From Hypholoma sublateritium FD-334 SS-4 (lineage: Eukaryota > Basidiomycota > Agaricomycetes > Agaricales > Strophariaceae), in contig KN817581.1 of NCBI GenBank assembly GCA_000827495.1, positions 62,001-126,000 of the forward strand: DNA of 64,000 nt, read 5' to 3'. The notes under the pieces are model-generated. The model was given only the letters and a program-made list of their open reading frames with translations, was not told where the DNA came from and ran no database searches. Both the position numbers and the translations under genes were made by a program. Positions 11,793 to 22,382 of this stretch are shown in pieces (the first letter of the stretch is position 1; every line of letters starts with the position of its first letter).

Positions 11793-12938
11793 AGCCGAGC
11801 TCCTAGGTTCCGCACAAGAAATGACGAGATAAAGATTAGTTTGACGAAATGAGGTGTGATACGGACGCCATACCAATGTGCTTAAAATGGTGAGGTGTCG
11901 ATGGACGAGTGGCAATTTTTGATTTAAGTTAGAAATTAGGTGGATGATCAGAGTCTCAGGTCAGGTCGTTATTTATGTTGCATTGCCGAGTGGATACCTT
12001 TGAGAGGGACTGCACAAAGGGAGGGCGGATTTCATTGTTTGAGCAGTTTGAACACGCCAATAACCATTGTGTGAAGAACGTACCTTGGGGGAAATAGTGC
12101 GTTTCAAAGCAGCTATAGAAGATGCCGATAAGTAGAATCAGTTGCGCCTGCGCCAGTGTTGCTGCGTGATGATTCATGAATCGGGCTTGTTAACGATGGG
12201 TACATGGTCGACGGCAAACTCGTGTGGCTCTTACGCTCGTGCACGACTTCACTTCCGGAAGATAAGTGTACGGTGAGGCTATCGAACACTCCGTGAAAGG
12301 GTTTGCACTGACGATGAACAGCAGTGAATTCCACGCGTCCTTCTGCATACAGCTCCGAGATCGCGAGAATGAGGGAGGGAAACAATAATAATAACAGTAT
12401 TTCATGATGAGGAAGGTGTCGTTGAATTTCAAACACGTCGAGCAATGAGAACAGACATACGTGGTGGCGACCCTGATGGTGGAGAGATCAAGGAGAGATT
12501 CAAGGCGTTCGCGCCAGCAGACGCCGTCAGGCACACCGGCAGATGCCGGCTTCACCTGGACCATCCGTGCAAGTTGAAAAAACCGATTTCAAACACCTTC
12601 CGTGGACACTTGAGAGTCCAATCACAGCTCCATCTGGGTCCATTATCTGTTTCAGCTCTCCCACTTCTGTGAACGGGTACCGCAGGCGACAACGGCCGAT
12701 TCAAGTCCAGAATACTACATGAAAAATAATTCCGACACAACGCCTCACAACGCTCGAACTCGATTCAATGAACTTAGATTGGCAGTGAACGCAAGAAATT
12801 CGGAGACATCAAACTCAAGGGAGCCGACCAGAGCTGACCTCAAGCTGGCCTGCAACTACGGACTTGCCAAGCCGATGACGACGATATAGCCTTGCCGACA
12901 GGGGACTTGTCGCGTCGAGGCTTGGCAGAAGGCTGTGA
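11793..12938. other. Intergenic, possible unresolved minus-strand exons
   Basis: Minus-strand open frames at 11956-12564 contain hydrophobic stretches such as LLLLLFPSLILAISELYAEG, but I could not join them into one protein with convincing splice sites. No product is proposed. Confidence 0.25.
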
Positions 12939-12944
12939 TATATA
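12939..12944 (+). promoter_or_regulatory. Candidate TATA element
   Basis: The sequence tatata lies 76 nt before the ATG at 13015, a normal distance for a fungal core promoter. This is positional evidence only. Confidence 0.4.
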
Positions 12945-13014
12945 GTGCCCCCAAAAGCCCCTCCAGCACCCAGTAATCTCTCGCCGCAACCCGTTATTCA
13001 TTAACATTCTAGCC

Positions 13015-13896
13015 ATGGATATCCTAAAGAACCTCCAAAGTCTTGCCCTCGACGACAAGAAAGAAACGGGACACAGCGCGCCGCCTGTGGCGACAGCCGC
13101 TACCGCAGCGCCAGCTCACGAGTCTATCTTCGACAAGATCGGCGACGCACTGGGCGGATCGCATCCTGCTCCTCCTCCCGCCCCCGTCCCTGTCGCTGTC
13201 CCAGTCCATGAGCAGTCTAGTGCTGATAAACTGCTTGCCAAGATCGGCGAATCGTTCAGCGGCAAGGCAGCCGCCCCAGCGCCCGTTACCGCTCCCGCAC
13301 CCACGCCAAAGAAAGATGAGAGCATCCTCCACAAGATCGGCGACGCGCTGGGTGGTTCGCACCCCTCCCCCGTGGCTGCGCCTGCGCCCGCCCCAGTTCC
13401 CGAGAAATCTGGAGCAGATAACATTTTTTCGAAGATCGGCGAATCTTTCAGCGGAAAGCACGCGGCGCCGGTACCCGCACCGCGGGAGGACGAGAGCATC
13501 TTCGACAAGATCAGCGACGCGGTGTCGGGTCACAAGACTGTGGCCCCTGCGAAGGAGGAGAACCTGATCGAAAAGTTGTCGACAGTCATCTTGAGCAAGC
13601 ACGAAGCGCCCGTCGCGACGCACGAAAGCATCTCGGACAACATTAACTCCGCCCTCGGAGGCGGAAAGAAGAGCGAACTCGAGGAGGGTAAGCTGGACAA
13701 AGGTGAGCAGCGCGCATGTATTTTCAGTGTGATGTTAATTGGGAGTGATGCGTCTTTTGTGCGTGTAGCCATTGACTTCGTACAAGAACACGTCCTCAAG
13801 GATGGTCCTCAAAACAACGAGTCCGCACTGGAACAGGCAAAGGACAGCACCATCGCGGATACAATTAGGGCTGCTATTGGCCACTCGAAGAAGTGA
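13015..13896 (+). CDS. Repeat-rich fungal protein with conserved C-terminal DFVQEHVLKDGPQNNESA block
   Basis: Two exons, 13015-13702 and 13769-13896, give 271 aa. The protein starts MDILKNLQSLAL and contains alternating repeats. One type is ES-I-x-DKIGDALGGSHP; the other is SADxxx-KIGESFSGK. They are linked by Ala/Pro-rich spacers. After splicing, GKLDKA joins IDFVQEHVLKDG and then NNESALEQAKD, a block I recognise from widespread uncharacterised small fungal proteins often described as stress-related. No signal peptide or membrane segment is seen. The intron (13703-13768) is 66 nt with no stop, so retention would insert 22 aa in frame. Function is unknown. Confidence 0.8.
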   Translation: MDILKNLQSLALDDKKETGHSAPPVATAATAAPAHESIFDKIGDALGGSHPAPPPAPVPVAVPVHEQSSADKLLAKIGESFSGKAAAPAPVTAPAPTPKKDESILHKIGDALGGSHPSPVAAPAPAPVPEKSGADNIFSKIGESFSGKHAAPVPAPREDESIFDKISDAVSGHKTVAPAKEENLIEKLSTVILSKHEAPVATHESISDNINSALGGGKKSELEEGKLDKGEQRACIFSVMLIGSDASFVRVAIDFVQEHVLKDGPQNNESALEQAKDSTIADTIRAAIGHSKK

Positions 13897-14142
13897 AATC
13901 ATGTACTGAGGGAAGGGTTCACCGTTCAACGCGGTTCGATATTCAGAGGATATTTGAAGGTCACGTCGAAGTAGACATACCTACCATATAGGCGGGCAAT
14001 ATATCCATTTTCGGATTGGTAGGATGCCTCAGCTGAGAGCGACTTGCAGCCTGCGAGTCGGTGAAAATTAGTGAAATAGTAGATTTTGAACATGAATAAT
14101 AGAGACACCCCGAGGATAACTTGAGAGAATTACGAGGTATAC

Positions 14143-14245
14143 GCCTCCTTGGCTCAGTTGGCTAGAGCGCAGGTCTCATATCTGAAATATGAGTAACGAA
14201 CGTTATGTAATCCTGAGGTCGCAAGTTCGAGCCTTGCAGGGGGCA
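14143..14245 (+). tRNA. tRNA-Met (CAT), elongator, with 29-nt intron
   Basis: The acceptor stem GCCTCCT pairs with AGGGGGC (one T-G pair), with discriminator A at 14245. The D-arm GGCTCAGTTGGCTAGAGC and T-arm GTTCGAG are canonical. The anticodon CAT is at 14177-14179. The intron 14181-14209 lies one base after the anticodon, the standard eukaryotic tRNA intron position. The spliced loop CTCATAA and the T-T closing mismatch match elongator (not initiator) tRNA-Met. Confidence 0.93.
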
Positions 14246-14749
14246 CTTGTTTTGTGCTGGGTCACTAAGTCACTCGGAACTACTACTAGCAAATGCAATA
14301 ACGCCAATTTTTTCGAGGCTCGAGCTCCTCAACTTCTCGGTTCTCGTTCTGAAGTTCCACGTTGCCCAACATTCATGACAACTCTCTCAATGACGGTGAA
14401 GTTTGAACTTGAACGTGGGTGATTGGGTACTACTTTTCTGCTTGAATCCGCGAATTTCAGAGAAACAATTGAGTGCAAGCATGAAATAGATATCGCTCAA
14501 ATTATTTTGTGTAAGTTTCCTCCACAGTCCCTAAATCACTTATCACTTCAAGTTTCAATGGAGAACTTACGACCAAGAAGCTGCACAGCGTATGTAGTGT
14601 GAGGAATATGGAATGTATTGAGAACAATTAATAGGATAAAGGTATCATTTCTCTGAAGGATCAATATTAAGCGCTCAGCGACGAACCAAACCTGCTAAGA
14701 AAGCGTCCACTTACTAGCATACAACCTAACTTTACACAGGTACATTGCA

Positions 14750-15205
14750 CTAGAGCTCTTCTTCGCCGCGCTTCACTCTCTGCCGTGGAGTCTCCACCTG
14801 GACATACAGCACGCCGTGCATTCCCTCAAGCCCGTTCAGTACATCATTCTCCACATTCGCCCACTCCTCCTTCGGCACGCTGAAGAGATGCACGTCGGCG
14901 AGCTCGCCGACCTGGCCCTCGTACTTCAGGCTGGGGTACATCGCGCTCAGCGCATCGGGCGTGGCTAGGAATGGCGAGTTGTGCGCTACGTTCACGGAGA
15001 GATAGGTGTGCGTGTTGTGATTCATACGCAGAGGCATCGCGCGTCGGTCGGGATGGATGTTGGATGTTGGATGCGGACGAGATTGTGGAGGGTCCGACTC
15101 GCTCAACATGGTTGATGGCGACATAGAGCGTGATGTCATGTCCCAAAATAGATCGTGGAACGGGCGATTCCGAGGCTCGACGTATCGTTTCCCTCTCGCT
15201 GCCAT
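14750..15205 (-). CDS. Stand-alone kexin/furin propeptide-like protein
   Basis: One open frame of 151 aa; an internal ATG at 15037 would give 95 aa starting MPLRMNHNTHTYL. From NTHTYLSVNV onward it resembles the propeptide (S8 pro-domain) of kexin-type proteases. NTHTYL is the typical first strand, LKYEGQVGELADVHLF the core, and the end is a dibasic site PRQRVKR. In real kexins the catalytic Asp/His/Ser domain follows RVKR; here only GEEEL and a stop follow, then AT-rich DNA. No signal peptide is seen. It may be a truncated kexin copy or a free propeptide acting as an inhibitor. The similarity is by eye only. Confidence 0.45.
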   Translation of the reverse strand: MAARGKRYVEPRNRPFHDLFWDMTSRSMSPSTMLSESDPPQSRPHPTSNIHPDRRAMPLRMNHNTHTYLSVNVAHNSPFLATPDALSAMYPSLKYEGQVGELADVHLFSVPKEEWANVENDVLNGLEGMHGVLYVQVETPRQRVKRGEEEL

Positions 15206-16718
15206 CCCTTTATCTCGACGCAGCCCTTACGCGAACGATTTATCCTTGTCGAGCGTCAAGAGCATCAAACTGCCTGATCATCTCAGTACTTATGTTCTTA
15301 CGCTGGGCATGGTAAGTATCATCTGGACCTGCCGGTATGTCGCCACTCGATATAGTCCGCTCCACTGTACACGTTGTGGCTCTAAGCTCCCGCGATTCCG
15401 GAACTGCAAAAGATGGTTTTTTCGGAGGCTTGAACAATGAAAGCTGCCTGAAATGGCATTATTAGGCGGCGCCGCGTGAGGCCGGGGTCCGTACACGACC
15501 GCTCTAATGGCGCAGAAAACTCGAGAGCGGCGGGTCGCTTCTTGCTGCATCTTGGACGCTCGGAGTGCGCTGACCAGAGGAATGAAAGACCGTTGAAGGG
15601 TAGAATTTTCGAGAGTCATTGTCCGGCCTCGACCGACAGCGACCGACGCCCCGAGCGGCATCAAAAGTTGCCGTTTCAAGGATCTTCCAGCTCTCCTGGT
15701 TACCATGCTCAGTTTTCGAGTCTGAACCTGGGATGGATGCGTCCTTGCCGATTTATGTGATGCGCTGGTACGGCTGTTGCACGGCATGTACATGCTTCGC
15801 AGACTCCAGCGCGCGTACGGCGTACACGCGACGCAGATCAGCGGATGTCGCAACTGAATCTTCGCATTACACTAGATTACACTGCGGCGCCCATCTCCTT
15901 CCCTTACACTGCCCCCAGGCGCATTTTCTCCCATCCTGCTGGGTTGGATACGGTCGGGCAGAATAATTGGAGGTCGCTGCAGGTCCCAGGACCTACAGAC
16001 AACGCTGGTGCATCCATCCGTCAACGTGCATCGCATTTTCCATGAATAAACTCGAGCTAAAGTAGCCGAGCAGACTACTTGCCCTACGGATCAATCTGGG
16101 CATCCGCGTCTGGCATTTCTGTGATGGTCGACATTTCAAAAACAAAAGTACAAATTTCACCGTTGGACTTGTACAGCGAGGCACAGTCGCTTTCCAGCGG
16201 GCCTGGGTGAGCAGACTAAGATTATCGATTCAAAGAGCACTATTCTTATATCCGTTTACTCCTAGTGGGCCCGACTATGTATGACCAGCGCTCTTTGACC
16301 ATGGTCTCGACGGTGCCAAATTTGAAAGTGATTGGAATCAAACACATAAACTGATGGGGACGTAAATCCATCAGCGAACTGCCTCGCCCCGGGTTGCGTG
16401 GTGCAGGGGTCTGAAACTGCCCGATTTTTCACAAACATGAGCAATCTGGAGACGAGTATTTATACCAGCGTTGCATGGTCCGCTTTTTCCCCAAGCCAGG
16501 TGCTCTCCACTCAAGTGGGTTGATTCCTTTGTGTCCGACGTTTCCTATACTGACCGCCGTTCTTCCTTCAGATCTCAGGCCGGTCCTTTGATTTTTTCTT
16601 CACGACAACCAAAAAACTTCCTTGTGCGCCTCGTCTCTATGCTTCCTTTGGCATCGTTGAGCTAACATTTCTGTGTAGCGTTTTCAAACCTCACTCTCAA
16701 CACCACCTTTCAATCAAC
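15206..16718. other. Intergenic, promoter region of the secreted repeat protein
   Basis: A minus-strand frame at 15290-15853 (187 aa) has no recognisable domain and Arg/Ser-rich composition, so I do not call it. The region just before 16719 is pyrimidine-rich (tttcaatcaac before the ATG), fitting a 5' UTR. Confidence 0.35.
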
Positions 16719-17982
16719 ATGCAGCTCACTCTTAACTTCGTTATCCTCGCTACCGCTCTTACCAGCGTCGTCGCTGTTCCCCTGCGTTCCCGTAACGTGG
16801 AGATCAGTGCGCGCGAAGTTGACTTGACCGAGTACGATGCCCGCGACTACGCGGACATGTATCTCGATGCACGGGATGTGGCAGCTGTAAGCTTTCTTCA
16901 GTGCATCGTAAAGTATCTTCATGGCTTACCTTTGGTTTTAATAGGCACCTCCTGCTGCTGCTACCGCGTCTCTGTCTGCGACTGCGACTTCGTCGGCCGT
17001 CCCGAGTCCCACTGGCACCGCCGTGGCTTCTACGGGCACGGGCAAACCGCTGGTCATCCACACCATTCCTGAGGACATGCAGCACATGACCGCTGAGGAG
17101 CGCAAGGCTGCGTACACCAAAGCCTTGGCCGACCCTTCGGACCCCCACCACGCCGCCGCCGAGCAGTGGGTTGCATACAAGAAGGCCCTCGCTGACCCCA
17201 AGAGCCCCGGCCACGCCGCTGCCCTTCGCCAGCACAAGTTTAAGCAGGCGTTCTTCGACCCCAAGGCCCCTGGTCACCAAGCCGCAGTCGACGCGTACAA
17301 GCGCAAGCAGATCCGCGACCGTGCGCTGAAGAATAAGGCCGACCCGCTCCACAAGGCGGCTGTCGCTCACGCTTTGAAGAAGGAGCGTCTGCACAAGGCG
17401 CTTGAGGACAAGACCGACCCCCTGCACCAGAAGGCCCTTGCGCACCAGGCGAAGAAGGACAAGTACGTCGCAGCGTTGAGCGACAAGAGTGACCCGCTTC
17501 ACAAGGCTGCTCTTGCCCACGCCCAGCGCCTGCACAAGGTCACCAAGAAGGAAGTGAAGAAGGAGAAGAAGGCCGCCCGCAAGGAGAGGCTCGCTGGCCC
17601 CTCGTCGAGGAAGACCGAAACGGATCTCGCGACCGGCGAGGCTCTTCCTCACCGCCACCACCACAGTCTCAATGGTGAGCGCGGCAGCGAAAGCCGCCTC
17701 GACGCCGAGGGCCTCCCCCGTCACCACCGCCACCTGTACGAGGGAGAGGGTGCTGGTGAATTCCGTCACCGCCACCGCCTTGGCGCCGACTCCTTGGGCT
17801 CCGACGCCAGCCTGAACAGTCAGTCCCACTTCCGGGCTGATCGCCACGCCGATTCGTTGAAGGCATCCGCTCCTGGAAGCTCTACCCCGTCGACTGATAA
17901 GCTGGCTGCTGGCACCGGACCTAAGGTTGGCACTTCTTCCACGTCCACCAAGCCCAAAGAGGTTGAGGAGTACGCCTGGTAA
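16719..17982 (+). CDS. Secreted lysine-rich protein with six tandem repeats
   Basis: Two exons, 16719-16886 and 16945-17982, give 401 aa. Residues 1-20 are a signal peptide (LNFVILATALTSVVAVP). A Ser/Thr/Ala linker follows, then about six repeats of 21-25 aa built on ALxDKxDPLHKAAxAHxxKK (first copies KALADPSDPHHAAAEQW, KALADPKSPGHAAALRQH). The C-terminal part is His- and Arg-rich (HRHHHS, FRHRHR) with Ser-rich ends. There is no Cys and no enzyme motif, so a structural or cell-wall-associated exported protein is likely. Codon use is very GC-biased, which keeps a 444-codon frame open on the opposite strand. Confidence 0.8.
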
Positions 17983-18232
17983 ATGTTCGGAGTAGATACC
18001 CACTGCATGAATTTGAGTAGTAGATTTGAATAATATGGGATTGTTGTCTGCCAGATACTCTTTCACGAGGCAAGAATTCGCACGAGCAAGACAATAGCTG
18101 TGGGAGTGAGGATGTAAAGTGATCGAAAGCGGAGCCACTCCGAGTCATTGAGCTACGCCCAGCAGAAATGATGTGCACTCGATTGTTCCTCTCCCTCTCC
18201 GCCTTATCATTCCATCGTCCCTCCTGCATGCC

Positions 18233-19352
18233 ATGGACACACATCTCCTCGAGTCCCAAGTCGGCGGCCACGCCGGTGTAATGACCACGGAGGACGGATC
18301 GCTCATTATCAAACCCGCGATGCTCCAGGAGCTTGAGTTCTACCAGGCGCTCCAGAGCAACAGCGCGCTCGCCGCGCTGCGCCCGTACACACCGAACTTC
18401 CTCGGCACGCTCAAGCTCCAGGGCACGATCGATCCCGCAGAGAAGGACGCGGCGGAGGGCCTCGTCAAGCTACAGCCCGCAATGGACCAGAAAGATGAGT
18501 CGCCACCCGAGTAACCGCGCGTGCCGATGTTGAACGCACTGCCATCTCCACAATCCATCGTGCTCGAGAACCTGACGTTCCCGTTCCTGCGGCCGAACAT
18601 CCTCGACGTCAAGCTCGGCACCGTGCTCTACGCCGAGGGCGCATCGCCGGAGAAGATCGCGCGCATGGAAAAGACCGCGCAGGAGACGACGTCGGCGACG
18701 ACTGGGATACGCCTCACTGGATTCCAAGTGCGCGCTTTTCTCTGCGCGCCCGGAATAGATTGCTGAGCGCTCGCAGGTGTACGATAACATCACGGGGAAG
18801 CCCGTGAACACGCCCAAGGCGTACGGCAAGAGCATCAGGCCTGCGGACCTCTCTGACGGGATCGCAAACTTCTTCCCGGTCGGGACGTTCGTCCCGCCGT
18901 CGCTGCAGACGGTTATGTCTTCGAGCGGGCTGCCGCGCGACACGCTGATACTTGTGCTGCGCGCGATCCGCGCGGAGGTCGCCGCGATCCGCGAGGTCCT
19001 CGCGACGCTCGAGTTCCGCATGGTCGGCGGAAGCCTGCTCATTATCTACGAGGCGGAGTGGGCACGCGCAGCCGAGTCGATCAAGAAGTATCTGGAGCAC
19101 GAGGAGGAAGAGATCCTCGCGGAGGAGGAGGAGGAGGAGGACGATGAGGAAGACGACGAGGACGAAGATCCGGAGATAAAACTGGGCCCACCACTTCTGG
19201 TTAAGCTCATTGACTTTGCGCATACTGCTTTGAAGCCTGGAGAAGGCCCTGACAAGGGAATTCTGAGCGGCGTGGATACCCTACTGAAGCTGTTGGACGG
19301 GAGATTAGAGGACCTGGGCCCATTGTCGCCACCGCCCGCGTCGCCTACCTAG
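18233..19352 (+). CDS. Inositol polyphosphate (multi)kinase, interrupted by one in-frame TAA
   Basis: Exons 18233-18727 and 18777-19352. The protein has the IPK family hallmarks: GGHAGVM...LIIKPA near the N-terminus, PNILDVKLG (the PxxxDxKxG inositol-binding motif), TGIRLTGFQVYD, then GSLLIIYE (the SLL motif) and LIDFAHT (the metal-binding DFA). An acidic loop of Glu/Asp (19100-19170) separates the last two, as is common in Ipk2/Arg82 proteins. This enzyme phosphorylates inositol polyphosphates in the nucleus and cytosol. A TAA at 18512-18514 interrupts the frame between the N-terminal third and NALPSPQSIVLENL; both sides are in the same frame. A 105-nt intron 18464-18568 with a weak gtcaag donor would bypass it, but would delete the SIVLE segment. 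Confidence 0.8.
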
Positions 19353-19838
19353 CATGTTTTGGGAGACTCTTATTTTCGCCTTATTATCAAGATTCTGGAA
19401 TCGTTATTGAGTAAGTTCTGGGTGTGGAATATACATAACGTTCTGGGGTGGCCTGTACCTACTGCATCAAACTGGGAATTATAGCAATTGAAGCGACGCC
19501 TGCCTGTTATCTACCTGATATATATCCAGCAGCCAATGGATCACCTGTTAGTGAAGACGATCTAGCAGCTGAAAATGTCATGGATTAGGTGGTACCGGTG
19601 CCCAGTTAAGAGGCTAGGGAGCGGAGCTGCGGCATGGAGAACCGCGTTTCACCAACTTACGCCCCCACACGGCATACTTGCACGCAGGCGAGAGTCAAGC
19701 TAACTACGCTGAAGGTAGATCATAATCAACTGCGTAATTCGCTTTTGCCCGTTGTGAAATATATTTAAGTATCAGGTACCTAAACCCTGCCGGTATACTA
19801 ACTCCCCTTGTATTTTCATCTCTCGTACCGCCAGCAAG

Positions 19839-20597
19839 ATGGACGTGTTCAGCAAAAAATGGGCAAGCATCGTCGCTACCTATCCACACCCGCTCATCGA
19901 GTGGGGCGGCGCAGTCGTTGTACAGCACCTTTTCTTCTAGATTCCATGCGCAATTTACCTCGCCCTCGACCGTATCGCGCCAGCCTTTTCATATAGGCAC
20001 AAACTCCAGCCCATCCCTCCGCCAGCGACGCGAAATGATATCGTACAGTGCCTCCGCGTCGTCGTGCGCAACCAGGCGCTGTCAATGGCTGTGCACACCG
20101 TCCTCCTCGGCGCAAGCCACCTCGCCGGCAAGCCCTCCAGCTACCGTATCACCGCCGCGCCCCCCCGCGCGTTCGAGCTCCTGCGCGACGTCGCGCTGTC
20201 CGCGCTGATCCGCGAGGTCGCGTTCTACTACGCGCACCGCACGCTGCACCGCCCCCAATTCTACGCGCGCGTGCACAAGACACACCACCGTTTCACGGCG
20301 CCGTTCGCACTCGCCGCGCAGTACGCGACCGTGCCCGAGCACCTCTTCGCGAATGTGCTCCCGTATGTGCTGCCCGGGCTGATCTTCCGGACCCACATCC
20401 TCAGCTACTGGGTGTTCTTCGCGAGCCAGCTCCTGGACACGTCGATGGTGCACAGCGGGTACGACTTCTTCGGGCGCTTCGCGGAGATGCACGACCGCCA
20501 CCACGAGCTGTCTAACGTCAACTACGGCGTGTTTGGGCTGTGCGATTGGCTGCACGGGACGAACAAAGTGCGGAAAAGCACACGCGCCAAGGAGTGA
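19839..20597 (+). CDS. Sterol desaturase / fatty acid hydroxylase family protein, interrupted by one in-frame TAG
   Basis: Membrane-bound di-iron oxygenase of the ERG3/SUR2-like superfamily, normally in the endoplasmic reticulum. The histidine boxes are all present: YYAHRTLHRPQF (HxxxH), ARVHKTHHRF (HxxHH) and MHDRHHELS (HxxHH), with hydrophobic spans before and between. The ATG at 19839 begins MDVFSKKWASIVATYPHPL. The frame is unbroken to 20597 except for TAG at 19938-19940, between VVVQHLFF and IPCAIYLALD. From family knowledge this segment usually reads FFWIP, so the stop replaces a Trp (TGG to TAG). A 69-nt intron ending cttttcttctag could hide the stop, but its donor (gtcgct) is poor and the lost segment looks like genuine protein. 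The substrate class cannot be fixed. Confidence 0.78.
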
Positions 20598-22382
20598 GGT
20601 GGGAGCGGGCCAGGGGCAGGGTTTTTGTACCCGTGTACTAGTAGCGTCGATGATGATGTCGTTTAGCGTCCCTCGGAGCAGGAACACTCGGGTTTATCCA
20701 CGGACGCACCACGCCTATTTTCTCTGTCTGCGTCGTGCGTGGAAACTATCCCCACTTAGTATATTAAGGTCCTATCTGGGAAAAGACGAGGATTCACCGA
20801 TGTATGCAAGCTATCCCACTCCACAGCCGCGCCTTCTCCACGGACATGGCGCTCCCACAGCGCACGGGCTAACCCCAAGCGCGGCGGCGCCATGCCCAGG
20901 TCAGGTCAAAGATAGACCCCACACGGTACGCCAACGCTTATACTTATTCATAGGCATTGGCACGCGGTGTGTCCGTTCGCGGGACGCGGGAGGGACCGCG
21001 CATAACTTGCGAGCGTGGAGCGTGGGTGGGTGTTGGCGAAGAACCGCCCCAAAAATACGCCCTTGTCCAGAATGTGTGTGAAAAGCGTGCGGGCTAGCGC
21101 CACTTCTCCGTGCGAATCCGTTGCTGGAGCCTGGCACCGACGACATGTCCCTGAGAGGGCGCAATTAGCGCTGCGCGTGCCACGAAAGAGAACAAGAGGC
21201 GGTTTAGCGACGCGTGCCACCGAGACGTCGGCGGCGCACCGGGTCAAAGGATAGTCGACAGACAGCGACCGACATGCGACTCACCGCGAAGTAAATTTGG
21301 GAGGCGGCCTGTGTTTTCTCAAGCCGTGATAGCATGCCGCGGCGGCGCGACTGGGGAGCTTCTCCGTGGCCTGCGAAATTTGGGCAGAGTATAAAGGCTG
21401 GTAGGCACTAGCTAGTTGATTAATTCAACTTTTCACGCACCCCCGCGGGCTGGCTGCCAGCACCACAACCTCGATTCCTGGCGGCCTGAAGTATAGTAAT
21501 AGAGCCTAGAAAGAAAAAAGCATGCGAACCTCGACAACCCAGTTCCCTTCGATCGCATATGTGCTAGCCAAGCACGACGCGCGCAGTCGGCAAAATTCAG
21601 ACAACGAAGAGGCGCCCGTACGAACATTAGACATGACGGCAAGTCCCACTTCCCTTTTCGAATAGCGAGAAAGCTGTCATGACACCGCGGCGCAATAGGC
21701 AACGATTGACGAGCGAGACAGCATAACAGACGAGGTAAGCTGCTCTCCCCCAGAGAATGCATTCTCGCACCTCAACGAGCATCCACACGCAGGGATTCTT
21801 ATACTTCTGTGACTGCGGCCACGCGAACTGCGCAGATAGGCCGCCGGCCCGCACACGCAACGACGCAGATGCGCGAATTGAGCGACAGCGGGGCTACCTT
21901 CCAAGGGTGCGTCGATTAGTGCGCCGATTATCTGCTCAGTGGGGGATAGAGAGACTCACCTGTCTGCGTGAACTTTGTGCGGGTAGGATTCGTCATTTAT
22001 CGCGCGAGTAATAGCGCGCTTTGCCCAGGATGTCAGGAGGAAACGAAGGTGACAGCGGGTGACATCATCAGACTAGCAGAGGAAAAGCCGCACGAATGTG
22101 CCACGGGAGTAAACACACAAAATAGCCTGGGCACAGCAACGGCAGGCATATAAATTACTTGTTATGTTATGATTGCACTGCATACAAGATATGAGGATTT
22201 TGGGACGTACAGGGAGAGAGGAAGGTATAGGGTCAAGGAGGGAAGCATAGCGTAGCGTGAGATCACCCTGATTGGGGCATAATCATCGAGAGCGGATAGT
22301 GGAAACCCAGACGAGAGGAACAAGTCATCGAACCATTCCCCGAGATCTTACTCGACATGACAAGGCTCAAGTATGGCATAGA
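20598..22382. other. Intergenic, no gene supported
   Basis: About 1.8 kb between two convergent genes. Open frames on both strands are short, Arg/Cys-rich and lack domains. I see no RNA gene. Confidence 0.4.

Noticed and set aside
15290..15853. 187-codon minus frame upstream of the kexin-propeptide-like gene, as its first exon
   Set aside because: No in-phase splice join to 15205 and no signal peptide.
16804..18138. 444-codon open frame on the minus strand over the secreted repeat protein
   Set aside because: It is a shadow caused by GC-biased codons on the plus strand; it has no start context, domain or splice support, while the plus frame has a signal peptide and clear repeats.
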